NCBI GenBank assembly: GCA_019916065.1
Contig: CM034239.1
Location: 30,962,419-31,026,418 of the forward strand
Source of the DNA: Vitellaria paradoxa
Lineage: Eukaryota > Streptophyta > Magnoliopsida > Ericales > Sapotaceae
Direction of reading: 5' to 3'
DNA: 64,000 nucleotides
Part shown: one piece after another, positions 46,003-56,474 of the stretch
Layout: each line of letters starts with the position of its first letter
Numbering within the stretch: position 1 is the first letter of the stretch
Position numbers and translations under genes: made by a program
The notes under the pieces: generated by a model
The model's database searches: none
The model's input: only the letters and a program-made list of their open reading frames with translations
Told to the model about the DNA's origin: nothing

Positions 46003-47348
46003 CCCATGGTCTCAATGAAACCGGCAATACTTTGCTCGAGACCGTTTATCTGCAGGGGTTCTAAGCCTACTGCGCTATCTCAAGGCCGAATCGTTCTGGA
46101 TCTTGAAGAACACGTTCTCCAGCCTTGTGTTCAACGGAGTGAAGTCATGTCTGTCATCAAATCTTCGTGACCCGTGGTCAGACCGATTATCAAGCCTCTT
46201 ATTTTTGGAGTCCCTATTGTCCCGAGCATTGTTTGGCCCAGTTGGCCACTTCTTCTCTGGTTTGGAACTTTCGGCCCCATCATTCTCCTTTTTTGCCTTC
46301 ATGGCATCGTCAATGTTGATATACTACTGAGCTTAAAACAAGAGCTCAGTCATATCAACTAGTGGCTTCTTCACCAATGAAGCCATGAATCTGAGCAATC
46401 TTAGCCCACTCATAAAGGCGGTCATGACCACCTTATCATCAGCTTCAACAACTTCGAGCAACTCTTTATTGAACCTTCCCACGTAGTCTCTTAGAGACTC
46501 GTCCTTTCCTTGCTTGATAATGAGGAGGTGGGTAGCAGGCCTCCTCTGTCTTTGCCCACCGATAAAGTGGCTCACAAAGAGTTTGCTCAACTAGACGAAG
46601 CTCGCAAAGGTGCCCGCTTTGAGTTTAGAAAACCACAAGCGGGTGGATCCTTTGAGCGTCACGGGGAACACGCGACACATGATCTCGTCTAGGTAGGCGT
46701 GAATGCGCATTAGTGTTTTAAAAGTCTCCAAATGATCCAATGGTTCTTGCAACCCATTGAATGAATCCAACGTCGGCATTTTAAACTTTGGTGGTAGGGG
46801 ATAAGCCATAACCGCCAGGGTAAACAGGGAGATGGTGTTGCCAATCAAGTCCTCCACTGTGTTTGGCGCTTTAACCACTGCCAAAACATCCTCCATTTGA
46901 GCCTGCATAGCCTTGATCTGCTCTTCCCATAGGTTTGCAAAAATATCTTTAACACCAGTCGCCTCCATCCTCGAAACCTCTAGGTGGCCACCAACAGGGA
47001 TGTCTGCTCCCAATGTCCTTTCTCTTCTCCTGGATTCTCCTGACAGTCAACTAGGAATATAGTTTTTCCCCCACGATGCCAACTCCATGAGCTGCCTGGC
47101 CCGCAACGAAGCCAACTCTGGCCCCCGCAAGAGCTTCTTTGTTTCCCCCTCCATTGAGTTCCGCAGCCCCTCCATTATGGGCTCCATTTGTTGGTGGATT
47201 CATGGGAGGAGGAATCACAGCAGGGGGTTCGCTAGAGCAATGCCTGGTTCTGGGCCACCAAGGCTTGGATGGTAGCCAATATCTCATTCATCTGTCTTTC
47301 CATAGCACTGATTTGCTCGTCATTTTGGTTTTCCATTGTCTCTGCCAT
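46003..47348 (-). pseudogene. Gypsy D gag
   Basis: Starts MAETMENQNDEQISAMERQ (ATG at 47348), meets a stop after ~37 codons, then continues 47013-46591 with PPKFKMPTLDSFNGLQEPLD and ILKGSTRLWFSKL-like codons, and 46590-46333 with LFVSHFIGGQRQRRPATHLL, DESLRDYVGRFNKELLEV and VMTAFMSGLR, the Retrotrans_gag core. The charged C-terminal part (46075-46302) is Lys/Arg/Asp-rich. Two stops and at least two frame breaks. Confidence 0.88.
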
Positions 47349-47416
47349 TGGTGAAGGAGGTTGAGTGTTGAAGCTAGACCTGGTTTGAACCATAAAAGTT
47401 GTGAGAAAAACTTTTG

Positions 47417-47437
47417 ATTCCCACAGATGGCGCCAAC
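47417..47437 (-). promoter_or_regulatory. Primer-binding region of gypsy D
   Basis: On the minus strand TTGGCGCCATCTGTGGGAA follows the LTR, the TGGCGCC-type primer region usual in plant Tat/Athila elements. Confidence 0.8.
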
Positions 47438-47782
47438 TGATAACACAGTAATCCGGGAACGCTGCAAATGATCTAAACTCAAGTCTGGAAAGCTGTCTTG
47501 GACATTGGTGTGGTGTCTGTCAAAGAATCTCCGATGCTTAAGTTAGCAAAGGAGAGTTTGAGAGAATAATTTGGTAGAGTAACAGTAAGGCCAATGGTAT
47601 GCGTAATGTGACAGGCAGCACTTTAGTAGGCGAGAATTACAGAATATGCCAAAATACCATTATGACGTAAGCAATCTTATCCTTAATATCAGTCGGTCAA
47701 TCCGATTGAGATCAAAACGGTCGGTTGGATGGATCGAATTGTGGTCGGTTAGGCACTCGTGATCGATCGGGCGACCTTATCA
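47438..47782 (-). repeat. 5' LTR of gypsy D (345 bp), internally deleted
   Basis: Colinear with the 3' LTR except for a ~158-bp deletion at about 47608, between GTATGCGTA and ATGTGACAGG, that removes the TATA box. Adjoined on the left by the primer-binding site. Confidence 0.9.
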
Positions 47783-47787
47783 CTACT

Positions 47788-48957
47788 GATGACTTTCCTA
47801 TTGCCAAAAGGCGAGATAGACGTACGTGTACTCAGCATTCCATTGCTAAATTTGTTTCATATCATCGTATGTTACCTAGAATCCAGTCTTTTGTTTGTGC
47901 CTTATCTTCTGTTTCTGTTCCTATATCTTATAATCAGGCACTTTATTAACCGGGTTAGAAGAAAGTAATGGATAAGAAGATGCAAGCACTACATCATAAC
48001 CAAACATGAGAGCTCACTTCTCTTCCTTTAGGGAAGAAAACAGTTGGTTGTTGTTGGGTTTACACAATAAAGTATCATCCTGATAGTTCAGTTAAATGTC
48101 TCAAAGCTCGTTTGGTTGCTAAGGGTTATACCCAAACTTATAGTGTGGACTATCCTAAGACCTTCTCACTCGTGGTTCGCCTTAATTCAGTTCGCATTCT
48201 TCTTACAGTGGCAGTACGTAAGTCTTGGCCCTTGTTTCAGTTAGATATTAAGAATGCTTTCTTGCAAAGTGATCTTCAGGAGGAGGTATATATGGACCAG
48301 CCACCTAGATATACTCATACAAGAAATGAACACCTTGTTTGTCGCTTACGTAAAGCCTTATATGGACCTAGACAATCTCCACGAGCATGGTTTGATCGTT
48401 TTAGTTCTACTCTTCTAGATTATGGGTTCAAACAGTCCACCTCTGATCATTCAGTATTTGTCCATTAGTCACCCTTTGGCACCATTATCTCGATTGTCCA
48501 TGTGGATGACATTATCATTTCTGATGATGACACTAATGACATTTCTGCATCAAAAAGTTATCTGAGAAAACAATTCCACATAAAGGATCTTGAAGCTTTG
48601 CACTATTTTTTTGGGATTGAGGTTGCTCGTTCTTCACAAGGTATAACTTTATCTCAAAAGAAAAATGTTCTGGATTTACTATCTGAGACCAGACTTTTAG
48701 GGTCTCATCTCGTTAACACTCCTATAGATCCTTCTGTTCGCTTGGATAAAGAGAGTGATGATCTTTTCCTTAATGTTGGTCGTTATCAATGCCTTATGGA
48801 TAAGCAGATTTATCTCACTGTAATTCGCCCTAATATTACATATACAGTTGGTGTGATCAATCAGTTCATGCACACTCCACGCAAACCTCACTTTGAAGCT
48901 ATGTGTCGTATTCTGAGGTATTTAGAGAATTCTCCTAGTAAAGGTTTACTTCATTGA
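47788..48957 (+). pseudogene. Copia C reverse transcriptase
   Basis: Resumes after gypsy D with DDFPIAKRRDRRTCTQHSIAKF. RT motifs: VAKGYTQTYSVDYPKTFSLV, LFQLDIKNAFLQSDLQEEVYM, CRLRKALYGPRQSPRAWFDRF, then VHVDDIIISDD where the catalytic box has His for Tyr (48495-48510). IKDLEALHYFFGIEVA and RYQCLMDKQIYLTVIRPNI follow. Long open stretches (118 and 151 codons) are split by one CAG-to-TAG stop at 48466, so this is the best-kept RT of the copia set here. Confidence 0.9.
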
Positions 48958-49456
48958 GCTTCCACCACAATAGATGTAATTGGATATAGTAATGTAGATT
49001 GGATTAGTAGTCGTTTAGATCGAAGGTTTACCTTTAGATACTATACTTTTTTTTGGTGGTAATCTTATCACTTGGCGTAGTAAAAAGCAAACTGCAGTGG
49101 CTCGATCTAGTGCTGAGGCCAAGTATCATGCAATGGCTCATACTGCATTTGAGATAATTTGGGTTCGTTCTCTCCTTCGGGATTTTGGAATTGATATTTC
49201 AACTCCAATGTCTATGTTCTGTGATAATCAAGCTGCGATCTTCATTGCTAACAACCATGTCTTTCATGAACGCACCAAGTATATTGAGGTTGAGTGTCAT
49301 TTTATTCAAGACCTCCTGGTTAGGCGTGATATCACTACTCCATTTATGCTATCGGACTCTCAGTTGGGAGATATTCTTACCAAGCCCTTAGCTAGTTCTT
49401 TATTTCAAAAAATGCCTACCAAGCTAGGCATGTTTGATCTTTATGCTCCATCTTGA
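48958..49456 (+). pseudogene. Copia C RNase H
   Basis: After a frame change near 49040, 119 open codons run VARSSAEAKYHAMAHTAFEI, MFCDNQAAIFIANN, ERTKYIEVECHFIQDLL, SQLGDILTKPLA and LGMFDLYAPS. The catalytic Glu and second Asp are intact. A GAAGGGGAG purine tract abuts the 3' LTR. Confidence 0.88.
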
Positions 49457-49463
49457 AGGGGAG

Positions 49464-49663
49464 TGTTAGAATATTAAGAAACAATTGATAGATTATTCCT
49501 CTTAGTTATTTTTGGTTATTAACATATACCACTTTATTCCAGTTTCCTCGTAATTTGGTTTATTCCGGTTTCTTTTCTTGTAATTGAATTCTAATTATAA
49601 ATACAGTATGAGGGCGAGGAAGATTAATCATCCCTCTTAGTTTTGTTTATTCTGATTTCCACA
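49464..49663 (+). repeat. 3' LTR of copia C (200 bp)
   Basis: TGTTAGAATATT...TTCCACA. Partner of 33527-33731. Confidence 0.92.
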
Positions 49664-49668
49664 GAATA

Positions 49669-50353
49669 CATGCAATCTGTTATGGTTCCTTTTTGTACTA
49701 ATCGGGGGATTATTCACCCGATCCCTTGCATTCATACCTTAAAACAAAACAGCGTTGCTAAACATAAACATTGTCATGTTGCTCGTACTATAATGTTCAC
49801 TATGCAAGTGCCAAAACGTTTTCGAGGGGATGCTGTCTTCACTGCCCGTTCTCTTATTAATCGTATGCCATCTGTCGTATTAGGTAACAAGTCTCCATTT
49901 TCTATTTTGTACCCCACTAGTAACCCCTTTCCTCTTATCCCTTGAGTTTTTTGTTATGTAACCTTTGTTCATATTTTTTATCTTGGTTTAAATAAATAGT
50001 CCTCTCGTTCTCGAAAATGCGTTTTTCTGGGGTATTCTCGTTCACAGAAAGGGTACCGTTGTTATCACCTATGTTCTTGTCGATATTTTGTAAGTACTAA
50101 TGTTACCTTCTTTGAGTACACTACCTTCTTCTCCACTTCAGGGAATCAGTTATCTCATGACCTAATTTTTAGCACTCAGGGGGAGTCATATCCTCATTCT
50201 CGTGAACGGGAGACTAGTCCTACTTTATCTCTTTCTCAACTTTCTTTGCAGAAATATTAGCAAAATCAAAACAGTCAAGTTATTCCCTTGCAAGTGTACC
50301 AGTGAACTCAAGAGAGACCAGTTGTTCTGTATGGCCCATCTAATTCATCTAAT
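49669..50353 (+). pseudogene. Copia B integrase, part 2, and linker
   Basis: It continues from 33526 after one GAATA copy: MQSVMVPFCTNRGIIHPIPC, then KQNSVAKHKH where the third catalytic residue (Glu) is Lys, then ARTIMFTMQVPKRFRGDAVF and LINRMPSVVLGNKSPFSILYP. A stop at 49943 and others follow. The linker to RT is hydrophilic and broken. Confidence 0.86.
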
Positions 50354-51590
50354 TTGTCTAAAGTTCCAACCCTAGCTCCTTCTACCCTTGACGATAATCT
50401 ACCCCTTGCTTTACGTCAAGGTAAGCATACTTGCACCCAACATTTTATTACCAAATTTGTGTCTTATCATCATACTTCTCCTTGTTTGCATTCCTTTATT
50501 TGTGCTTTGTCCTCTGTTTCTCTTCCATGCTCATTCCAAGATGCATTATCTTCCCCAGATGGAAGCATGCTATTGATGAGGAGATACAAGCACTTTATCA
50601 GAATCATACCTAGGAGCTAGCACCATTACCTTCTGGAAAGAAAACAATGGGATGTCATTGGGTTTATAATGTGAAGTATCTTTCAGATGGTTCTATCCAG
50701 CGACTTAAAGTACACATCATTGATAAAGGCTATATTCAGACTTATGGAGTTCATTATTTAGAGACCTTTTCGCCAATTGCTCGGTTAAACTCTATTCGCA
50801 TACTTCTTGCTATAGTTGTGAGTCGCTCTTGGCCTCTTTACTAGTTGGACATTAAAAACACATTTCTCCATGGTGAGCTTCAAGAGAAGGTTTACACAGA
50901 GCAACCTCTTAGCTGTATTGTTCCTAGGAGTGAACACTTAGCTTGCAGATTACGTCATGCCTTATATCGCCTGAAACAATCTCCTCGTGCCTGATTTGAT
51001 CGCTTTAGTGATGTTCTACTAAAGTATAGTTTGAAGCCCACTACTTCAGATCATTCGGTTTTCACTCAGCACTCTTCTTTTGGTTCCATTATTTTGATTG
51101 TGTATGCTGACGACATCGTTATCTCTGGAGATAACATCTCAGGTATTGCTGATTTAAAATCTCATTTAAGTCAACATTTTCACACTAAAAACTTGGGTGC
51201 TCTTTGCTATTTCCTTGACATAGAAATAGCACGATCCCGTATATGACTCACTCTTTCACAGTGCAAGAATTTATTAGGCCTTCTATCTGAAACTGGTTTA
51301 TTTGGTTCTCGCCCCAATGACACTCCCATGGATACATCTGTCAAACTTGATGCTATTACAAGTACACCTTTCTCTGATGTTAGTCGTTATCGACACTTGA
51401 TTAGCAAGTTGATTTATCTTACAATCACTTATCCTTATGTTACACATGCTGTAAGTGTTTTCAATCAATTTATGTATTCTCCTCGTTCGTCACACTTTGA
51501 AGCAGTGTGTTTATCTTATGTTACTCAAAACGTGTTCCTAGTCACGGTTTGTTATATCAACGTTCATCTCTTTCTATGACTGGTTATAGT
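50354..51590 (+). pseudogene. Copia B reverse transcriptase
   Basis: Motifs: LALRQGKHTCTQH, GCHWVYNVKYLSDGSIQRLK, KGYIQTYGVHYLETFSPIA, LDIKNTFLHGELQEKVY, CRLRHALYRLKQSPRA (stop), then the catalytic YADDIVISGD (51103-51132) with Ala for Val, LGALCYFLDIEIA, and RHLISKLIYLTITYPYV. At least four internal stops, mostly CAG or TGG changed to TAG/TGA. Confidence 0.88.
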
Positions 51591-52052
51591 GATGCTGACG
51601 GCCATGAGTGGCATTGATCGTCGTTCTATCTTTGGCTATTGTACCTTTATTGATGACAATCTTGTCACTTGGCGGAGCAAAAAGTAAAATGTTTTCGCTC
51701 GTTCTAATGCTGAAACTGAATATCGTGTCATGGCTCATTCAACAATTGAAATGCTTTAGGTTCACTGACTCCTGCATGATTTTTGTATAGAGGTTCCTCA
51801 GCCAATGTCCATATTTTGTGATAATTAATCTGCAATCTTCATTGCCAACAACCTTATTTTTCATGAACGCACAAAATATATTGCAGTTGATTGTCACTTT
51901 ATTCAAGTTTTTTTTATGAGGGGTGATATTTGCAGGCCATATGTGCGCTCAGAGTCCCAGTTAAGGGATATTCTTACCAAGCCTTTACCTCGATCTACTT
52001 TTCAGCATTTGTCTGCCAAGTTGGGCATGTTTGATTTGTATGCTCCAGTTTA
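51591..52052 (+). pseudogene. Copia B RNase H
   Basis: Starts with SDADGHEW-like codons (51588-51612; the usual Trp after Asp is lost), GYCTFIDDNLVTWRSKK, a region around 51700-51760 with Glu of the catalytic SSAE motif, FCDN followed by a stop (51813-51828), and ERTKYIAVDCHFI, ending with LGMFDLYAPV. The purine tract AAGAAGGAG precedes the 3' LTR. Confidence 0.78.
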
Positions 52053-52060
52053 AGAAGGAG

Positions 52061-52235
52061 CGTTAAAATAGGAAATATTTTTATTTCTATATTTGTTGTT
52101 AATCAGAATCTTTTATTATTGAAAACATATTATGTAACAGTTAGCATCCAACATTATAAATACAAGGTTAATGGCCTAGTAATAGATCAATTAGCCCTTT
52201 TCATATTTTCTGGTTCTGTATTCCAACTTTCAACT
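52061..52235 (+). repeat. 3' LTR of copia B (175 bp)
   Basis: Begins CGTTAAAATAGG (first base of TG changed) and ends TTTCAACT next to the TSD CTCAC. Same length as the 5' LTR. Confidence 0.92.
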
Positions 52236-52240
52236 CTCAC

Positions 52241-53330
52241 CTATTGCAGGAGAAGGTCTGATAAAATTATTTGAAAAAATAGCTCTTAAAACTATCCTCC
52301 ATGTCACTAAACTAACATGTAATCTTTTAGCTATGAACAAACTTACCAAAGAGTCTAATTTCTGTATAATTTTTTATGATTCTTACTGTGAATTTCAGGA
52401 CCAAAACTCAAGGAAGAAAATTCGCGATGCTAAGATTATAGATGGACATTACGACTTTGATGATAACTTCTCCAATAATAAAAAGGCTCAGGACCTTAGT
52501 AGTGTTTGTTCTAATTATGTTTATGAACAAATAATGCATTGGCACTTGAGATTAGTACATCCTAGCTTTCAATATCTTAAATATTTGTTTCCTACTTTGT
52601 TTAAGGGTTTGGATTGTTCATCATTCTATTGTGAAAGTTGTTGCTTATTTAAGAGTCATTGTACTACTTATCTGCCAAAACCTTATACTTCTTTAAAACC
52701 ATTTTATTTAATACATAGTAATATCTAGGGACCCTCAAGAGTCAGTACTCTCTCTAGGAAAAAATGGTTTGTTTCCTTTATAGTTGATCATGCACATTTA
52801 TGTTGGGTTTATTTGATGCATGAAAACTTTGAAGTTAAAAAAAAATTTAAGGAATTTTACCTGATGGTTGACACTCAGTTTCAAACAAAAATCAGCATTC
52901 TTCATACCAATAATGGAACAAAGTATTTTAATAAATTTTTGGGAATTTTTTTGAAAGAAAAGCTATACATCAACAGTCTACTTATATGGATACCCCTTAA
53001 CAAACAGGATTGCTAAAAGGAAAAATAAGCATTTACTTGAAATATCTCGTGCTATAATGTTTTCAATTAATGTTCCAAAATATCTGTGGGGGGAAGCTGT
53101 TTTAACAGTCACTTATCTGATTAACAGAATGCCTACAAGTGTTTTGAAATATAGCACGCCATTAGAATATTTCCAAAGATTTTTTACCTTATCGAGGATG
53201 TACTCGGATTTACCTTCAAAGGTTTTTGGCTGCAATGCTTTTGTTCATACACCCAATAGTACATGTTCCAAACTTGATCCTCGGGTTGGAAAATGTGTTT
53301 TTATAGGGTATGCCTCCAATAAAAAATGAT
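52241..53330 (+). pseudogene. Copia A protease end, GAG-pre-integrase and integrase
   Basis: Protease C-terminus to ~52330. The HHCC zinc region is HWHLRLVHPS...CESCCLFK (about 52537-52650). The integrase core follows from 52690. The three acidic catalytic positions are damaged: the first reads HSNI then a stop (52714-52728), the second reads HTNNGTKYF (Asn for Asp), and the third region is frame-shifted near 53010. The later block WGEAVLTVTYLINRMP (53093 on) and FGCNAFVH are typical of the copia integrase C-terminal side. Most changes are G-to-A. Confidence 0.85.
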
Positions 53331-53930
53331 ACAAGTGATATAATCCCAAAACAAGAAAATTTTATGTGAGTATGGATCTATCTTTTCTTGAAGATAAATC
53401 CTACTTCTAACAAAAATTCTCTTCAAGGGGAGAATGAGGAGAAGGAAAATTTTGGGGATTTATCTCCAACTCTTTTACCAAATATACTTTTGACTAGTCC
53501 AGCTATTATTTCCAAAATTCAAAGTCAGGAACAATGCGATAAAACCAATGAAAACAATGAAGGGAATCCTAGTCATATAGTGCCAAACATTACTATATCT
53601 GAAACAAGGGAAGAATCACTACAACTGGGTCCAAAAAAACCCAATATTGAACCTTTAGTTTATGCTCGGAAAATTTCTCATCAAAAGAGTCAAAGATAGC
53701 CTATTCCTCTTGGAAATGATGAATCACAACCCTCAGGATCTAGACCCCTAGATATCACTGGTAGTTTTATCCCTAACTCATCCTCAATTCTTATGACTTC
53801 TCCTAGCCAAGAACCATCAAATCTTGATATTCCTATAGCTGTTAGGAAAGGAACCCGAACTTGTACTAAACATCCCATTGCTAAAATACCTTTCTTATCA
53901 AGAATTGTCTCATACTTATAGGGCTTTTAC
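53331..53930 (+). pseudogene. Copia A integrase-RT linker
   Basis: A hydrophilic, poorly conserved stretch between integrase and reverse transcriptase (103 open codons at 53388-53699, then a stop), ending with RKGTRTCTKHPIAK at about 53848-53887, the usual lead-in to copia RT. Confidence 0.6.
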
Positions 53931-54886
53931 CTCCAAAATCTCACACTTATTTGTTCTGAGAAACATTCGGGAAGCTCTTGATGATCAGAATTGGAAATTA
54001 GCAGTGATGGAAGAGATAAATGCTCTTAGAAAAAGTGATACTTAAGAGATAGTTGATTTGCCTAAGGAAAAAAGAATAGTAGGTTACAAGAGTGTCTTTA
54101 CTATGAAATGTAAAACCAATGGTAGCATAGAGAGTTATAAAGCAAGACTAGTAGCAAAAGGGTTCACGCAGACCTATGGGATTGATTATTAGGAAACCTT
54201 TGCTCCTATAGCCAAAATAAATTCAATTAGAATCTTGTTATCTTTGGCAATAAATTTTGGTTGGCCATTGCATCAGTTAGATGTAAAAAATGCTTTCTTA
54301 AATGGAGATCTTGAGGAGGTCGTCTTTATGAGTCTCCCACCTGGAGTTGAGGGAAAATTGGGACCAAACAAAGCCTAAAGATTGAAAAAGTCTTTATACG
54401 ATCTTAAATAGTCCCCTAGAGCTTAGTTTGAGAGATCTGGGGAGCTATGAAAAGTTGTGGCTACTATCAGAGCCAAGCGGACCATACCTTGTTCTAAAAC
54501 ACGGTAAAGAAGGCAAGGTTACAATACTAATTATCTATGTGGATGATATAGTCTTGGCAAGTAATGACAATGAAGAATTGGATAGACTAAAAAAGAGAGT
54601 TGCCAATAACTTCGAGATCAAGGATTTGGGTGCATTGAAAAACTTTCTCGAAATGGTGTTTGCTAGATTCAAAGAAGGTATATTTTTGAATCAACGTAAA
54701 TATGTTCTTGATTTACTTGATGAGACAGGTCTATTAGGATGTAAACTAGCCAAGACACCCATTGAGGCTAACCTTAAGCTTCAGCCTTATAAAGATGAGC
54801 AAGTTTTGGATAGAGAGGAACATCAGAGACTAGTTGGAAGACTGATCTATTTGTCACATACATGTCCATATAGCATCTGTCGTTAG
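53931..54886 (+). pseudogene. Copia A reverse transcriptase
   Basis: Motifs in order: WKLAVMEEINAL, KARLVAKGFTQTYGIDY (then stop), [17 protein letters not shown], a stop-ridden SLYDLK.SPRA region, and after a frame change the catalytic YVDDIVLASN (54535-54564) followed by IKDLGALKNFL and LIYLSHTCP. The polymerase YVDD box is intact, but at least five in-frame stops and a frame change near 54428 make it non-functional. Confidence 0.88.
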
Positions 54887-55487
54887 CATGGCTAGCCAGT
54901 TCATGAATGCACCCAGGGAAAAACACTTTAATGTAGCCTATAGAAATCTCATCTACCTAAAGGGAACCTCTGGAAGAGGTCTACTATTCAAAAACCGTGG
55001 ACATCTGCAAGTTGAAGCCTATATTGATGCGGATTGGGTTTGAAGTGCTATTGATAGACAATCAACCTCTAGCTACTGCATGTTTGTTAGCAGCAACCTT
55101 GTCACCTGGTGGGGTAAAAAGTAGAATGTGGCATCTAGAAGCAGCGCAAAGGCCGAGTTTAGGTCTGTTGCTTATGGAATTTGTGAAGTGTTGTGGATTA
55201 AGAGACTACTGGAAGAGTTGAAGACCCCTAATCCGTTGCCTATGAAAGTGTACTGTGACAATAAAGCTGCCATCTCAATTGCTCACAATCCAGTGCTTCA
55301 TGATAAGAACAAAGCATGTGGAGGTAGATAAACACTTCATCAAGGAAAACTTGAAACCTGATTGATCTGTATGCCATATGTTCCTACCACCGAGCAAGTT
55401 GCGGATGTGCTTACAAAGGGACTTCCCATAAGACAGATCGATAAACTAATTAGCAAGCTAGGTATGGAAGATATTTTCAAACCAACT
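54887..55487 (+). pseudogene. Copia A RNase H
   Basis: YIDADWV followed by a stop (55021-55044), SRSSAKAEFRS (55135-55165) and VYCDNKAAIS (55247-55276) carry the Asp, Glu and Asp of copia RNase H. EQVADVLTKGLP and LGMEDIFKPT close the frame, followed by a TGAGGGGAAG polypurine tract against the 3' LTR. Two frame changes and two stops are present. Confidence 0.85.
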
Positions 55488-55497
55488 TGAGGGGAAG

Positions 55498-55735
55498 TGT
55501 TGAAAAGGAAAGATTTGGTAGTAATATTACCAAATATTAAAGGATTTAATAGCTGTGAATATTTGTAGATTTTGTGCTTGTATTAGGGAATTAATTAGGC
55601 CAGTTAGCTATTGTAATTTTTTCCTGATTTTGTGCTTGTATTCTTTCCTATGGATAGAACATATATAAACCTATAGCGGAATAAGCTAATACAGAAAATT
55701 TTTTTCTATATTTTTCTATCTCTCTCAAGTCAACA
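55498..55735 (+). repeat. 3' LTR of copia A (238 bp)
   Basis: Partner of 28706-28939. It has an internal rearrangement around 55563-55590 where TTGTAGATTTTGTGCTTGTA repeats a phrase found later in the LTR. Confidence 0.9.
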
Positions 55736-55740
55736 AAAGG

Positions 55741-55836
55741 GAGTAGTGGTACCATGCTTAAGTAGTAGATTTCGGATAAAATGATAGTTAACCTCAAAAT
55801 ATTTGGTCCATCCATGAATAACTTGATTATTAGCGA
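55741..55836 (-). pseudogene. Copia F RNase H end, part 2
   Basis: The minus strand reads (A)NNQVIHGWTKYFEVNYHFI then LLKHGTTTPF, which is the copia RNase H C-terminal region immediately preceding the part at 28585-28705. On its other side copia E is inserted. The sequence resumes at 61018 as T-I-F-I-A, again in frame. F is therefore the common host of A and E. Confidence 0.8.
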
Positions 55837-56025
55837 CGTTAGAATCTTTACAATGTTCTAGAATAGCTATGATTATGAGATGTGAGAATTTGAAGGATTT
55901 GATTTAGGATTTGATTTGCTTTGATTGACTGTATTTCCTAAATGGACTGTATTCTATTAGTATAAATATAATATGAGCGAGATGAGGATACTCACTCTCT
56001 CATTCCTCCTTTATTTCTTTCAACT
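55837..56025 (+). repeat. 5' LTR of copia E (189 bp)
   Basis: Starts CGTTAGAATC (first base of TG changed), ends TTTCAACT. A TATA-like AGTATAAATATAATA is at about 55959-55973. Confidence 0.9.
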
Positions 56026-56036
56026 TGGTATCAGAG
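56026..56036 (+). promoter_or_regulatory. Primer-binding site of copia E
   Basis: TGGTATCAGAG directly after the LTR. Confidence 0.9.
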
Positions 56037-56474
56037 AAATTTTTTTTTCTTTCCAGCAAATTAAAAAAAATAAAAAAAACACCCTCGTTTTTTTTTTTTT
56101 TTTAATTTGCTAGAAAGAAAAAAAACACCCTAACTTTCAGTGTCACCGTTCATCAGCAATTTTTAGAGTCATCGTTTGTCAGCAACCTTCATAACTCGCT
56201 GTCATCTTCGCCTTTGTAAGTCACCCTCTCAACAATCCTCGACAGTGGTCACCTAATACAAGTGACCTCAAATTGTCTTGCTTGACGTTGATTGTTGTCG
56301 TTGTCTGATCATCTTCTATCATCGCTCATCACACTTGAATCCTCAATCTTCTTGCTCGATGTTGTTGTTCCTTGTTGGTTAATTGTCTTCAATCGCCACT
56401 CATCGCCTTCGTTCACTGCTCGTCACTACTTATCCGATGTCTATGTTGTTGCTTGTTACTTTTGCTCGTCTATT

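Larger units (their letters stand above)
37225..47782 (-). mobile_element. Ty3/gypsy D (10.6 kb), Tat-like, inserted in copia C
   Basis: Terminal repeats 37225-37727 (503 bp) and 47438-47782 (345 bp), starting TGATAACA and ending TATCA. Flanks are CTAGT (37220-37224) and CTACT (47783-47787). Minus-strand order from the right: primer site, gag, protease, RT, RNase H, a second plant-type RNase H, integrase. Between pol and the 3' LTR lies a 4-kb region with a tandem repeat and a plus-strand spliced ORF. The extra RNase H and the antisense ORF are known for the Tat lineage, so I assign D there. Frames are broken throughout. Confidence 0.92.
33527..49663 (+). mobile_element. Copia C, inserted in B, split by gypsy D
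   Basis: LTRs at 33527-33731 (205 bp) and 49464-49663 (200 bp), with a perfect target duplication GAATA (33522-33526 and 49664-49668). Own sequence 33527-37224 and 47788-49663, about 5.6 kb including an RTE tail at 34480-34655. Gag, protease, integrase and RT are recognisable but broken. Confidence 0.93.
29569..52235 (+). mobile_element. Copia B, inserted in A, itself split by RTE and C
   Basis: LTRs of 175 bp at 29569-29743 and 52061-52235, with a perfect target duplication CTCAC (29564-29568 and 52236-52240). Own sequence: 29569-31843, 33181-33526 and 49669-52235, about 5.2 kb. Removing C restores the integrase frame (...LEYV / EYMQS...). Both LTRs end in CAACT, not CA. Gag and Pol contain many stops. 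Confidence 0.93.
28706..55735 (+). mobile_element. Copia A, 27 kb as it stands because of nested insertions
   Basis: The LTR pair is 28706-28939 and 55498-55735. The target duplication is AAAAG (28701-28705) and AAAGG (55736-55740), one mismatch. The element's own sequence is only 28706-29568 plus 52241-55735 (~4.4 kb). Copia B occupies 29569-52235, bounded by the duplication CTCAC. Gag is almost wholly deleted, and protease, integrase and RT carry stops and catalytic changes, so A is dead. Confidence 0.92.

Noticed and set aside
46103..46362. Hydrophobic plus-strand frames
   Set aside because: Antisense of the charged C-terminal part of gypsy D Gag.
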